A stretch of 64,000 nucleotides of DNA from Phymorhynchus buccinoides. Lineage: Eukaryota; Mollusca; Gastropoda; Neogastropoda; Raphitomidae. This document shows positions 51,876 through 64,000 of this stretch, in pieces (positions within the stretch are counted from its first letter, which is position 1; every line of letters starts with the position of its first letter). The notes beneath the pieces were generated by a model. It saw only the letters and a list, made by a program, of their open reading frames with translations. It was not told where the DNA came from and did no database searches. A program made the translations under genes and the position numbers. The stretch spans positions 22,943,385 through 23,007,384 of the forward strand of contig CM065713.1 of NCBI GenBank assembly GCA_017654935.2, given 5' to 3'.

Positions 51876-51960
51876 GGCTAGTTCCCCCAAGCATAGTATG
51901 GGACTAAATAAGCCGTCAAGCTTTTTGGCAGTGACCAGTCCAATCGTATCATCAAAATAG
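51684..51960. repeat. (TAG)n blocks with templated filler
   Basis: Counterpart of 18212-18428. Between TAG runs at ~51820-51842 sits AGGTACTGACATTGTTAACT plus TTG, identical to 51194-51216 in the LINE endonuclease fragment. At ~51876-51900 a near copy of 51310-51337 (TCCCCCAAGCATAGTATG) is inserted. Neither is present in copy A. Confidence 0.85.
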
Positions 51961-52383
51961 GCCGAGTGGACTGGCATTCACAGAAGCATGCTGAATTCAG
52001 AGAAAAGTGAATGTACAAAAACAAATTTCAGATGGGATTTTAAGCTTGAGGAGATGACTTTTTCACAATTTTAACAGTTTTAGATATTTTGTCCTTGAGA
52101 GAAATTACCCTGTGGCCCTGATCACCATAAAGGGCTCTTTGCCCATTGGGACCACCATTAAACAATGCCTCCTGAAACCCCCAAATATTTTCAGAGAAAA
52201 CTACTTTTCCTCCATCACCATGCCTAATGACGTTAAGACTGATGTTGGTGGCCTATAGTATTACTCTCATATCTTGATTTTAAAACACACCAAGATGAAA
52301 TTAAAAGAATCTGAATATTTTATAGTTGAGGGTGAGCAGAATCTTAGCATACAGATCTGACTTAGCATCAAATTCTTAGAATA

Positions 52384-52420
<37 letters not shown>

Positions 52421-52629
52421 TTACTCATGCATGCACACACAGGGCAATCAATGCACACATTTCAGAGTACACAAGTGATAGTATGTAATAGTATCCATAC
52501 ACTTTGACATCCAATGTCACTACATGTAGTACATGTATGAACAGTGGTGTAGACTGTAAACCATGACTTTGTCACATTATACACATGCACTTTCCCCCTA
52601 AAATGAGCATATATACATCAAGTCTGTCT

Positions 52630-52865
52630 CCTTACCCACCCACCCACCGTGGGGATACCAGGAGTCTTTTATATAAATAGTTCCCCCACCTTCTGGAAGT
52701 TCTGTGCTAGTAACTTCCTCTAATCTGTCACTCTTTGATTCTGTCTTTTCCCATTGCTTACTGTCATCTACTAACCTATCTTTCTGCCTTACCGGTTCAT
52801 TCTCCTGCCTTTTTTTTCAAGAAGCACTTTCAAAAAGATTTCCTCTAGCCGAAGTCTGTGCGATC
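52630..52865 (-). repeat. Dispersed repeat family P, copy A'
   Basis: Counterpart of 19095-19335. The 51960-52630 stretch before it holds only CT/AC microsatellites and no gene. Confidence 0.7.
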
Positions 52866-53389
52866 GAAGAAGAAGATCAAATCTACCTAATGTCTCTAAT
52901 GAGGCCTTTTTTCATTCACTTAGTCATGCAAAATAAAAACTGTTCAGATGTAGGCCCTATCATCCACACACACACACACACTGTGTGTGTGTGTGTGCGT
53001 GTGCGTGTGCGTGTGCGTGTGCGTGTGTGCGTGCGTGCGTGCGTGTGTTGTTGTTGTTGTTCTTTAATTTAACGTCTTTTCACTTAGAAGTAATATTAGA
53101 CATGAAATTGAAAGTGTGTGTGTGAGTGTGTGCGTGTGGGTATGTGCATGTGTATCTGTGTGTGCTTAAAGTGCATATTTATTTAAGTAACATTAGGGGA
53201 TGTATGCTTAGTTAAAACAGGTTTTTTTATAAAAACATAATAATAATAATAATAATAATAATAAAATAAAAACTCCAGAATTGAACTATTATAAAATCAA
53301 AATGCAAACATTCTATAAACAAAAACCCAACAGCAATCATAGAAACGAGCCAAATGGACTTAAGAGAGAGAGTGTGAGTGAGTGAGTGA

Positions 53390-53393
<4 letters not shown>

Positions 53394-53427
<34 letters not shown>

Positions 53428-53795
53428 GTGTGTGCGTGCGTGTGCGTGCGTGCGTGCGTGTGACCCAGTTTTCTCCCATCCAGCCATCTGATTGTGGGCC
53501 CCAAGATTGGCTTAAACGTCTTTCTTGTTCAATATGCTCTGTGTTTTTAGCAAGGGGTGGGTGTGTGTGTGTGTGTTGTTTTCTCCTCCATCCAGCCATC
53601 TGATTGTGGGCCCCAAGATTGGCTTAAACGTCTTTCTTGTTCAATATGCTCTGTGTTTTTAGCAAGGGTGTGTGTGTGTGTGTGTGTGTTGTTTTCTCCC
53701 ATCCAGCCATCTGATTGTGGGCCCCAAGATTGGCTTAAACGTCTTTCTTGTTCAATATGCTCTGTGTTTTTAGCAAGGGGTGGGTGTGTGTGTCA
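53394..53795. repeat. 112-bp minisatellite with (GT)n, copy A'
   Basis: Three units, as at 19845-20250; only GT lengths and a TCC insertion in unit two differ. Confidence 0.95.
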
Positions 53796-54169
53796 CATCG
53801 GTCCTCGTCGTGTTTACATACGGATCTATGTGGTTACTACCGCTCATTTTTCGTCATGACGATGTCTTGACGAGCTTATCTATGTGTATTTCAGCAGAAT
53901 GTTTCTTAATGTTTACCGTTATTTTAACTTTAAAACGAGTGAAACTCTGTGGCCGTTCTGTGTCGCTAGGCTAGGTTTTTGAGTTGCTGCCCTCCAAGTC
54001 TCGTTTTCTTGCGTACCGCGATAAGTACGCAATCGGGAAACCTTCTTCTTTCTTTGAGCATCCTCCGTCATCATATTGACGGTTATGATGCGCCCTAAAT
54101 ATTTCATCAGTTGTCTATCGCTGTGTGCACGTGAGGGAAGATTGAATAAGAGGTTTGTGCTGTGTTTTG

Positions 54170-54418
54170 TGGTGTGTGTGTGTGTGTGTGTGAGCATGAA
54201 TGTGTGCATACATGTGTGCTTGTGTGTATTTTGGTTTTTGTGGGTTGTGTGTGCACGCATGTGTGTGTGTGTGTCTGTGTGTGTGTCTGTGTGTCTGTCT
54301 GCGTGTGTATGTTTGTGTGTGAGGGTGTTTGTGTATGTGTGTTTGGTGTATGTGGTCAGTCCATGCGGCTCAGTTGCTGTGGCTTACCGAATGGGGTATG
54401 AACGAGTTGGCGTCGATA

Positions 54419-54452
<34 letters not shown>

Positions 54453-54500
54453 GCGTGTGCGTGTGCATGTGTGTGTGTGTGTGTTAGAGAGAGAGAGAGA
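54170..54500. repeat. GT-rich microsatellite cluster, copy A'
   Basis: Counterpart of 20620-20945 with different run lengths. Confidence 0.9.
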
Positions 54501-54576
54501 GTTGCTTTGTGTATGCGCTGTTGCTGGTTGGTGTCACTCTTGAATGCTGTTTTTGTTGTCTGTTGATGAATAATTG

Positions 54577-54652
54577 ATTGTAAAGCGCTTTGGGCTCATC
54601 TGAGGTAAAGCGCTATATAAATGTACTATTATTATTATTATTATTATTATTA
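54577..54652 (+). mobile_element. L2-type 3' tail, plus strand, copy A'
   Basis: Counterpart of 21018-21094; pure (ATT)n tail here. Confidence 0.75.
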
Positions 54653-55028
54653 CAAACGGGGGTTTCCATTATAAAAATCATTTTGTGGGGAGTAAGCGCT
54701 GCCCAGATGATCAGCTCCAGGGAAGGGGAAATGAGGGGGGAAGAGGGTATGGGGGGGGGGAGGGGAGGGGAGAGGGAGGGAGAGGGGGAAGGGAGGGGGG
54801 TTAGATCTGGGCTTAGTTTGAAGGCCTCCACCGAGGCAGATGTTATTGCGCTCAGGTGGAAGGCTGTTCCATTCACACACAGCCCTGGGGAAGAAAGAAA
54901 ACTTCCTGTAATTTGTTTTTGTTGCCGGAAGAAGAAAATATGCTGCTGTGTGTGACCTAGATGACTGTGCTTAGTCTTACTCTTTAGTAGATGCTATGAC
55001 AATTGATTGTGTTCTCGACTTTTAATCT

Positions 55029-55371
55029 GAAATTCTTGTTTTTCTGTTTCACAAAAATAAACATAACTTAATCCTAACCCTTACCTGAGCAAGTAGAATG
55101 TTGCTTCTTAACGAATTTGTGTTCACGGAGTGACGGATTGCCACGCGGCAGTCAGTGTGGCGTTTTCTTGGTGACCATGCTTTGTCAATGTGTGCAAAAA
55201 ACAGGAAATTCTTGTTTTTCTGTTTCACAAAAATAAACATAACTTAATCCTAACCCTTACCTGAGCAAGTAGAATGTTGCTTCTTAACGAATTTGTGTTC
55301 ACGGATTGCCACGCACTAGCTGTGGCGTTTTCTCGGTGGCCATGCTTTCTCAATGTGTGCAGAAAAAGAAA
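55029..55371. repeat. Two-copy tandem duplication, copy A'
   Basis: Counterpart of 21471-21811. Confidence 0.9.
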
Positions 55372-55449
55372 GAAGTGAAATACGTCATTTCCGATGTAAA
55401 TGGGTATGCCTAAAAACCGAAACCGAACAGTAAAACCCAAAACCACGGC

Positions 55450-58425
55450 TGAGTTTCTCTAGATAACGGTCGCCGCGCGAATAACGCTTACGGCAAACGG
55501 GGCCGTAAAGACCCCGTGACGCGCCACAGTTACGTCCCTTGTTTTTTTCTGGGTTGCTGTGACCCACATTCGAATTTCCCCATATTCAAATTGAGGCTGT
55601 TCTTTAAACTGATGTGTCGCTTTCAATTTGGGGTAATTTATATGGGAGTCAGACTTGGTCAAAACAACATTTCTTTCCAGTTATAAGAGGGAAAACACGT
55701 GAATCCCATGATTTTGACACGTGATCGGGTGGCTCTTTAAGAAACACTTTAGAAAACGTTTGCAGAAGAATATTACAAGCTCTTGTCTGATTGGTCAATT
55801 TGTTTTATTATTACTTTTTAAGCAAACTGTAATGGACCAATCAACAACAAGAACCGTATTCACCCCCTACTAGTTCCGGATAGTTCGCCGCTTGTCACCT
55901 TTCGACTGAGAGCAAAACGCCATGCGAACTATCGGCAAACGAAGGGTGTTTCTTAGACCGTTTTGCCGATTTGAGCGAGCGCGACGAAACGTTAGCCCTT
56001 GTGAAACTCACCCCAGGGGCCAGTTCGCGGCCGACGGTAGTATATAGTTGCCTATCACCATTGGCAACGGCCAGTTTCACTGGAGGACGGTCGCGCGAAT
56101 ATTCGCTTGTGGAAAAAATATTATAAGTTGTCTGGGGTCCGTTTCACAAGGGCTAACTTTACGTAGCGTGAGCTCAAATCGGCAAAAATGGTACTAAGAA
56201 ACACCTCTTTTGCTGGCGTTTGTCGCAAACGTTTTGTGGCTGTGATAGAGGTAGCAAGCCACAAACTATTTGAAGGATCATGGGAAATATCAATACTTCC
56301 GGCTTTTTTTGTTTATATCTCGCGTGACGAGACTTGAACTTTAAAAATGGAAGACCAAAACAACAAGCTTGCCACAGCAAATATTCTTTAGTCTATCGTA
56401 AAAAAAACTACGGGATGATTTTAAAATTAAACAAACAAGTGTTTTGGAGTGCTCTTTCTTAATTTTCATTATGTTATATGGCATAATGTAATACAAATTT
56501 AATTTTCTGCTCAAAATAGACGTGGGTGAAATCGAAAAACTTTGTACAAACTGACAGAGAGGTATGATTTACCTCCCTTGAAGAGTAAGCTTAAAGAGTT
56601 ATCTGACCTTAGCAAACGTTTAGGGTGTTTCTTAGGCCCTGTTTGCTGTAAGCGTTATTCGCGCAGCGACCAAAGTTATCTAGAGAAACTAGACCGAGGT
56701 AACTAATGACAAACTATTTGAAGGATCATGGGAAATATCAATACTTCCGGCTTTTTTTCATATCTCGCGTGAATGTGACTTTAACTTTCAAAATGAAAGA
56801 CCAAAACAACAAGCTTGTCATAGCTAATATTCTTTTGTCTATCGTGAAGAAAATAACGGGATGATTTTAGCAAATTAAACAAACGCAAGTGTTTTTGAGT
56901 GCTCTTTCTTAATTTGTCATCATGTTAGATGGCATAATGTAGTGCAAATTTAATTTTCTGCACACAAATAGACGTGGATGAAATCGAAAACTTTGTACAA
57001 ACTGACAGAGGTATGATTTATCTCCCTTATGATAGCAACCCTTTTCTCTCTCACAAAAGCGAAGAGTAAGCTTACAGAGTTATCTGACATTAGCAAATGT
57101 AGTTTAGGGTGTTTCTTAGATCCCTTTTGGCGTAACAGTTATTCGCGCGGCGACCATTATCTAGAGAAACTTGACCCTCATTGGTAAAAAATAAGTATTA
57201 TTTTAACCAAATTTTAATGGACCAATCAACAACTAGAAATGTATTCACCTCATGCAAGTCACGTGATAGTTCGCCGAGTGGTTGCTTGGGCAGAGGCTCA
57301 GAGCGCTTTGCAAACGAAGAGTTTCTTATACCGTTTTTGCCGATTTGCGCTAACGCTACCGTAACGTTAGCCCTTGTGAAACGGACCCTGGTGAAACCGA
57401 GTTTTTTAACATATTTTTTTAATTATTTAATTGTCTTTCTTTAATCTTGTCATAAATTGCCATCAACTCTTTATTAATCAGTTTCAGATGGAAATTGTAA
57501 CTGAATTTTATCCTGATTACCGGATTTAAACTTGAATATTATGAACTTGACTAGAACTTAGATTATACGTGAGTTGTTCATTAAATTTTGGTAACGTGTC
57601 AATAAAACAAAGGAACAAAGGAGTTCACAGACTTCAAACGTTTGCATTCCATTGAAGAACACCTTCCCTCATTGCATGCAATGTTCCAGCTCTCTGGTTT
57701 TAAGTGCAGTTTAGTAGCTTGCTTTTTTTTTTAAGGCAAGAGTCGGAGCTGTTATTTTGAGCTTTTTGTGAGGTGCCAGAAAATGTCGTTAAACCAAACA
57801 ATCTAAAATGATATTAAGAAGAATTTAAAAGTAATTCGGAGCTAAATGAAGTCAGTAAAATAGGTGGTTCAAATGTTGATTACTTTGCTCTTCTTGGAAG
57901 GTCACAGCGACCTTGACCTTGTAGGCATTCAGAGCAACTGTAATGCCGGACCAATCGACAACAAGAAATGTATTCACTCCATGCTAGTCACGTGATAGTT
58001 CGCCACGAGTCAGTATCGGAGTAGTCACAAAACGTTTTTGGCAAACGTCGGCGAAAGAGGTGTTTCTTAGTACCTGTTTTTGCCGATTTACGCCCACGCT
58101 ACGTACGTAACGTTAGCCCTTGTGAAACATCCCCTACTAAGAAGCATATCTTTCGCCGACGTTTGCCGTGATGTTTTGTGGCTGTCATCGAGGTAGCTCA
58201 AGTTTTCGCGAACTATCACGTGACTAGCATGGGGTGAATACATTTCTTGTTTTTGTGATTGGTCCATTAAAGTTTGGTTACAATAATGTAAAAAAAAATT
58301 GACCAATCAGACAAGAGCTTGTAATATTCTTCCGCAAACGCTTTCTAAAGTGTTTCTTAGGCCCCGTTTGGCGTAAGCGTTATTCGCGCGGCGACCGTTA
58401 TCTAGAGAAACTAGATCCTGGTAAA
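55450..58425. repeat. GTTTCTTA...GAAAC module cluster, copy A'
   Basis: Counterpart of 21893-24880, including the 443-bp tandem pair (56262 and 56705). A 17-bp segment present at ~22187 in A is absent near 55738. Confidence 0.7.
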
Positions 58426-58430
58426 CTGTT

Positions 58431-58508
58431 ACAGTGGAACCTCCCATATAAGATCTTAAAAAATCATCCAAAATGAGGTCTTATAAGGGAGGGGTCTTAT
58501 AAGGGAGG
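58431..58508 (+). mobile_element. Truncated TA-MITE, copy A'
   Basis: Counterpart of 24889-24965. Confidence 0.7.
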
Positions 58509-58542
58509 CAATTTACAAAACTATTTTCAGTGCCTAATTCTG

Positions 58543-58568
58543 ATCGCTTCTCGGCCTTTTGGCTAAGA
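58543..58568 (+). pseudogene. U2 snRNA 5'-end fragment, copy A'
   Basis: Same 26 bases as 24996-25021. The segment after it (to ~58990) holds the intact ~95-codon unrecognised frame. Confidence 0.75.
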
Positions 58569-59113
58569 CAGTGATTCAGGAACATAAATGTTTGTTTATA
58601 CCCTGGTTGGTTTGTTCAGCCCGTCGTACATGGCGAAAGCCGATACGCGACGCTAAACTGAACTTCCATCCAAAACTATTTGAGCAAAATGGGTTGCCAT
58701 AAGTGTTGTTTTCTTTGACAATGTTATCAATCATGACAGGCCCTTGTGATCTTAAAGAAATGCAAAAATGTCGCTTACAAACAAGGAAGTTTGAATGCAG
58801 TAAGACTGCTTTGTCCCAGTCAAGACCACTCTACATCTCATTAGCGCTTCTGTTTAAAATGATACAGAAGCTCTGCCAAGTCTCGTTCTCTGTGGATGAC
58901 ATCGCATATTTATTTGAGTCCATTTGGCCCAAACTTTCTGAGCATTTCTGTCGGACGACCGTTGCATCGTTTCTTGCGTTTGTCACTTAGGAAATTGGGT
59001 ACCCATTTTCTTGCGAGCTAGTTTCTCGCAAGAAGATGTTTACGCATTATCTTGACTTAACTTATTATGATACTAAAAACCATAAACACAATGTTTTCTC
59101 CCAAAAACTCTAG

Positions 59114-59325
59114 GGAACGGGGTAAAAAGCGCATGGGCGGGTAAGAAGCCTTAAGCCCAAATTATCTCATGAAATGAAGCAAATTTTCAGTCTCATTTTG
59201 CCCATGAGACGAGCGTTAATGTCTAGCATTCGTCTCATGGGCAAATTTGACTGAAATTTTCTTTATTTCATGAGATAATTGGGGTGGGCTTCTTACCCGC
59301 CCATGCGCTTTTTACCCCGTCTTCC
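59114..59325. mobile_element. Palindromic TA-MITE, copy A', eroded left arm
   Basis: Counterpart of 25567-25789; the left arm lacks AAGACG and several other bases while the right arm is intact. Confidence 0.8.
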
Positions 59326-59420
59326 CCTACGCTTCTCCGGCCATTAACAGGATAGGCCTAACTAACACTTATGTCATATTGTAGTTAAATTTCTCTATCT
59401 CTCTCTGTCATAGTGTGGTT

Positions 59421-59470
<50 letters not shown>

Positions 59471-59679
59471 CGTGTCTGTGGAAAAAAATAGCCTACGTTA
59501 ATCTTTTAACTCTTTCGCCGTCAGCCATTTTCCAGCCCCAAAATACCCTTAAACTTAAATGGGTAGAGAAAAAAATATATATATTAGGAATTTTTCTGTG
59601 ACGTGCATACCATTGGGCCTATTCTTGCCTCCCAAAATTAAGAAAATAGGGTCTTCGGATAACTCAACTCAACTCAAGA

Positions 59680-60040
59680 ATACTTTATTATCTCAAAAGT
59701 GAGAAATTGATTTGTGGCACGGCATAAACACATATACATACAATAAGAACATAATAATTAAATATTCAACACATAAAACTTTATAGGACATGTGAAAATA
59801 TACCACGATCATTCAATATAATAATGCACCCGTATATGAAAAGATTACCATAAAGTAAGTAGAACAAATACAACATAGCTCAATATAACCAAATGAGGAC
59901 AGCCACAAAGGACCTCATGAAAAGAAGCATTTTATGCTTATTGAGCTATTCCTCATTAAAGATTTCAAGTTTCAAGTCAGTTCAAATAACAGTTTAAAAG
60001 CTACAGATAAGTAGATGCGTAAGCGGCGCATACACGCACT

Positions 60041-60088
<48 letters not shown>

Positions 60089-60430
60089 AGGAGAAGAGAG
60101 AGAGAGAGAGACTGAAGACTACTTTATTATCTCGTGATGAGAAATTATGATGTGATACGGCATAAAATATAAAATAAACAAAAAACACAACGTACATTTA
60201 AAACATGATTAAATAAACCAACACATAGAACTTTATAGTAATATGCAAAATGAAAATACAACTATTTACTATAACAATGAACTATAGGCCTATTTATATC
60301 AATCATTTTTGGACACAATATTGTCCACTCTCAACAATGTTAATACACTCTTAAACAGACAAAAAAACAAAGATCAGACATGTCACTTCTAAACTGCGCA
60401 TGTGACCAAAAAAAGGTTCAAAATGACTCT
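59680..60430. repeat. Two diverged repeat copies with (GA)n, copy A'
   Basis: Counterpart of 26127-26830. From ~60500 to 61000 single-base indels against copy A rise sharply and no gene is seen. Confidence 0.6.
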
Positions 60431-61000
60431 CTCTCTCTCAACAACAACATACAGTATTTATACAGCGCTGAATCTTGATAGAAATCAAATCAAATCGCGC
60501 ACACACGTTAGCATTCATAACGCATTCATCAATAGGCATACAAGGCCGCAGACACTTTGACATAATGGTATAACAGCAGAAACGACCTAAGGCCAAGAGA
60601 GAGAGAAGAGAAAGAGAGTGAGCCTCAATCACGAGGGAACATATATTTCACCTGGATTATGACCAGCCACAATCCATCCAATCCGCCGTCTCTTGGTTTA
60701 CTGTTTCTTCGACACAAACGATTCATGGAGACAACACTTTAACTTTAGCAATTATATTACGGCATCGAAACGTCTGAAGTCCATCCTCTACAAACCGCGG
60801 TCACCAACGGGCCATCAAGGCCCAGAACTGTAGAGGACAACACTGATCAATTCCCAACATCACCAAAAAGGCTTAGGCAGTGAGGAATCGCTTAAATGAT
60901 TTTAAAACAAGAAAAGATCACACTCAATAAAAAAGTCAAAACCTCTGACAGAAGAGGCCAATTCCTCTGTGAGAATTCCCTCAATAAAAGCCTTTAAATT

Positions 61001-61500
61001 NNNNNNNNNNNNNNNNNNNNNNNNNNNNNNNNNNNNNNNNNNNNNNNNNNNNNNNNNNNNNNNNNNNNNNNNNNNNNNNNNNNNNNNNNNNNNNNNNNNN
61101 NNNNNNNNNNNNNNNNNNNNNNNNNNNNNNNNNNNNNNNNNNNNNNNNNNNNNNNNNNNNNNNNNNNNNNNNNNNNNNNNNNNNNNNNNNNNNNNNNNNN
61201 NNNNNNNNNNNNNNNNNNNNNNNNNNNNNNNNNNNNNNNNNNNNNNNNNNNNNNNNNNNNNNNNNNNNNNNNNNNNNNNNNNNNNNNNNNNNNNNNNNNN
61301 NNNNNNNNNNNNNNNNNNNNNNNNNNNNNNNNNNNNNNNNNNNNNNNNNNNNNNNNNNNNNNNNNNNNNNNNNNNNNNNNNNNNNNNNNNNNNNNNNNNN
61401 NNNNNNNNNNNNNNNNNNNNNNNNNNNNNNNNNNNNNNNNNNNNNNNNNNNNNNNNNNNNNNNNNNNNNNNNNNNNNNNNNNNNNNNNNNNNNNNNNNNN
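61001..61500. other. Assembly gap, 500 N
   Basis: Exactly 500 undetermined bases. The flanks are in opposite orientation relative to segment A, so the join is a scaffolding choice, not proven linkage. Confidence 0.99.
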
Positions 61501-63905
61501 GCCTCTGGTGACTATAAAAGCTACCTAATAATAACGTGTGTAAGTTCAAGTTAAACAAAGATTTTACTAATGAAGTTTGCTCTGTCTTTTTATGCGGGGG
61601 GAGTTAACAATCTTATCTTATTGACATCTGTTTGAACACAGCCGTGTGCTTTAGAATGGCATTTTGAATAGAGTGTAGAAGGGTGTTTCATTTACAATTT
61701 TGTTCTATATTTTGGTAACTGCACAACTAAAGGACAATTGTACGAAGGGAGTATGTGCATATTTGTGAAAACATCAAACTCTAGCATTCTCTTGCCTATA
61801 GTGTGTGTTTGTTAGATTAGATTAGTTAGATTCAGGTACAGTATAGTCACAGAGGCGTCTCTGTGAAATTGCTCCCACACAGAGAGCGGTCGCAGCCAGA
61901 GGCGCGCCACCCAATTTTTAATTTTTGTTTGTTTGTTTGCATGCAATGTTTGTGGTGACTGATGAGGAAGGAAGGGGGGGGTAAAGTTTTGACCAAATGA
62001 CAACTTTTTCGTTGCCACTGGGTTTAACGTGTGCTAAGTGCATGAGAACATGGGCCCTTGTTTATCGTCTCATCCTGAAAGACTCCACGTTCAGACCGCA
62101 AGGCCTGGTGCAAGTGAGAGGAAAAATCCCCTGCTACCCAGGTTCGAACTCGGGTTTACTGAACGAAGCGAACGGCTACCACTGTGCCACTCTACACTGT
62201 TTTGTGTATGTGTGTGTGTTTGACGACTAAGTTTCGATTATTTGCGTTTATGGAATAATACTTTTATAATTTTATGACAACACTGTTCTTAGCAATATCT
62301 AGAGCTCAGTATTGAGTTGGATTGCTATTGCTGTGTGTGTTTTAAAAAAACAAAAAACCCAATTACTGCCACCAACGTATACGTTTCTGAAGCTGATGAC
62401 ATCACTGATGATGTTATCAGATGAAGAGGAATAACCCTCATCTGCTGGCTTTGATCTAACACAATCAGAGCAGTAAAATATACCCAGAAATTTTTTCAGA
62501 TTTGGCCTCTACAGTTTGTTGTTTCATGTCATGGTTTACCAATTATTTTGTATTATTTTCTCTGGCAGTTTGAGGGGTTCAAATGTAAAAATTGCTTTTC
62601 CTAATCGGACTTGTGTCGTTCAAAGTTATTTGACAAATGTGCATGCCAGGCAGCGAATTTCGTTTACTTTGTGTAAAGGAATGAAAGGGATTGAGTGATT
62701 GATGATTCATTCATTAGGCTGATGACTTTAAACCCTCTCGCATTTATTCCGGCCCCCCCAAACCGCCCAGCCGGAAGTTGGCCTTGTGTATTCAAGCCGC
62801 CCCAAACCGCCCCTAGCTTGCCCCCCACTCGAGGACCCCCTCTGATGGCATTTTTATCACGACTAACTTTGGCTTGTTCTACCACACTATGAAGAAGCTT
62901 CTCACTCTCAAGTGATGCGATGGTAACTTGTATGGCGCTCGTGTGCTCAAAAGACAGTTTTTCCCGAAAAATGCGGAAAGAATGGAACATTAGAAGAAGT
63001 TTTTGTATGTAAACCAATGCGAAATGCAAGAGGGTTTAAAGGTGGTATTTTACCATTATATGAAATTGATGTTGATTGAATGTCATGTCTAATTTTTTGT
63101 CTCTGCATTTTGCGTTGTGGGGTCTTGCGTCTTGAATTTTATGTCTATATGCGTGCGCCGTTTCTTTTTTCCACTTTTTGGTCACTCGTTTAACGAAGTT
63201 AACACAAAGTGAGTCTATAGTAGATGGTTGTTCGGATGATGTGGTGTGTTGTGTGCGCGTCGTGGTATAATCTTTCAAAACTTAACGTTATGCAAAGCTT
63301 TCCAAACAATAATGATTTGAGTAATTAAATACTTAAAAACAACACTGTGTTAACCGATAACATTTTTAGATTAAGTGGTTAGAGAGTATTCAACAGGCAA
63401 CATGAGTTAAGAAACTCATCAACACTGAAGCTCGATAGAGTGTCTGTCTGTTCATTTGCCAAGGGTTCTGGGTCCGTCTCGGCACGGGTTACTTTTTTTT
63501 TTCTTTCTGTCTGTTAGTTTGGTAGTCCTGACTTAACGATAGTCTTTTCATTTCGTTACGTTTAAAATAGTTTGTACATGGCAGTTTTGTCACTTTAGTT
63601 ACACCTCGGCCGCTACTTAATCTTGTTGTTGTCCCACGTGTTCCTTTTCGAGTGAGCTTTGAAGGCTTTGCCTCTTGTTTTCTTTGTTTTTATTCAAGAT
63701 TCTTAGTTGTTGGTACACTGTATGTATATTGACAATGAGGTTTTGCAATGCAAAAAGCTGACTGAATATAACTATGGTCACAAATTTATTTGAATAAATC
63801 TTGCATTTTGAAAATACTTTATCACTGAGTGGTTTGTTATGTATTCAATTTAATTTGATGTATGTGTGTGCGCACGCATGTGTCTGTGTGTGTGGGTGTG
63901 TGTGT
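61501..63905 (-). repeat. Inverted, error-rich copy of ~38690-41110 (and ~5190-7640)
   Basis: Reverse-complement match in order: SINE tail and body (61828-62198, minus), the TTAA MITE with TIRs (about 62733-63034; CCCTCTCGCATTTA and AAATGCAAGAGGG), the tRNA-like element (63425-63490), and the conserved block ending in GT repeats near 63905. Many single-base gains and losses against both A and A'. No gene. Confidence 0.9.
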
Positions 63906-64000
63906 GTGCACCATGCGCATATTCATTCTGGTGTCCCCGAGCCCTGGAGGCACTTTGCATTTTTTTTTTTGCCCGCGGCAGGAGGGCTACGCCTAATGTG
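63906..64000. other. Junction sequence of unknown origin
   Basis: Similarity to A/A' ends near 63925. The last ~70 bases (GGTGTCCCCGAGCCCTGGAG, a T run, GCCCGCGGCAGGAGGGCTAC) match nothing else in the window. Confidence 0.5.

Larger units (their letters stand above)
37600..61000. repeat. Segmental copy A' (~23.4 kb)
   Basis: Second copy of 4173-27495 in the same orientation. The gene copies differ by only a few bases with no indel over 3.3 kb (constant offset 33450), while non-coding parts accumulate small indels. Similarity continues into the gap at 61001, and quality falls in the last ~500 bases (many single-base indels). Confidence 0.95.

Overview
This is eukaryotic, metazoan nuclear DNA, most likely from a gastropod or other mollusc. 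The window has no operons. It is dense in short non-autonomous transposons, tRNA-headed SINEs, LINE fragments and GT/GA/TAG microsatellites, and its telomere-like motif is TTAGGG. The taxonomic call is inference from repeat style; no diagnostic single-copy gene is present. Two runs of exactly 500 N (3673-4172 and 61001-61500) are scaffold gaps, and the sequence near the window ends and the right gap is indel-rich, as at unpolished contig ends.

The only convincing genes are three large open reading frames, each uninterrupted, on the minus strand: 13469-16801 (1110 aa), 27599-30874 (1091 aa) and 46919-50251 (1110 aa). They are paralogues. The N-terminal part carries a ~29-30-residue helical repeat marked by a Trp, the C-terminal part looks ankyrin-like, and the last ~45 residues resemble a SOCS box (BC-box-like helix, then LPVP or LPAP in place of the Cul5-box LPLP). 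The inferred role is substrate adaptor of an Elongin-BC/Cullin-5 ubiquitin ligase; this is not proven. Copies one and three are nearly identical. The middle gene is diverged except over its first ~270 codons, where even silent sites are almost identical, which points to gene conversion. All three keep a splice-acceptor-like sequence ~125-130 nt before the ATG, so a 5'UTR intron is likely.

Layout. 1-1490: two noisy tandem repeats. 1501-3672: polypurine and low-complexity DNA, then a gap. 4173 to ~27495: segment A with gene 1. ~27496-37600: unique spacer with gene 2 and a nest of LINE fragments interrupted by MITEs and SINEs. 37600-61000: segment A', a second copy of A offset by ~33.42-33.50 kb, with gene 3. 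61001-61500: gap. 61501-63905: an error-rich inverted copy of part of A/A' (reverse complement of ~41110 down to ~38690). A and A' are either a true recent tandem duplication or unmerged haplotypes; the sequence alone cannot decide.

The most interesting signals are: the Trp-repeat/SOCS-box family itself; a conversion-homogenised N-terminal module; an inverted fragment of the gene's own coding sequence just past its stop codon; foldback transposons with telomere-like repeats at their centre; a U2 snRNA 5'-end fragment; templated filler DNA in a TAG array; and a TTAA-flanked MITE far more diverged between A and A' than its surroundings.
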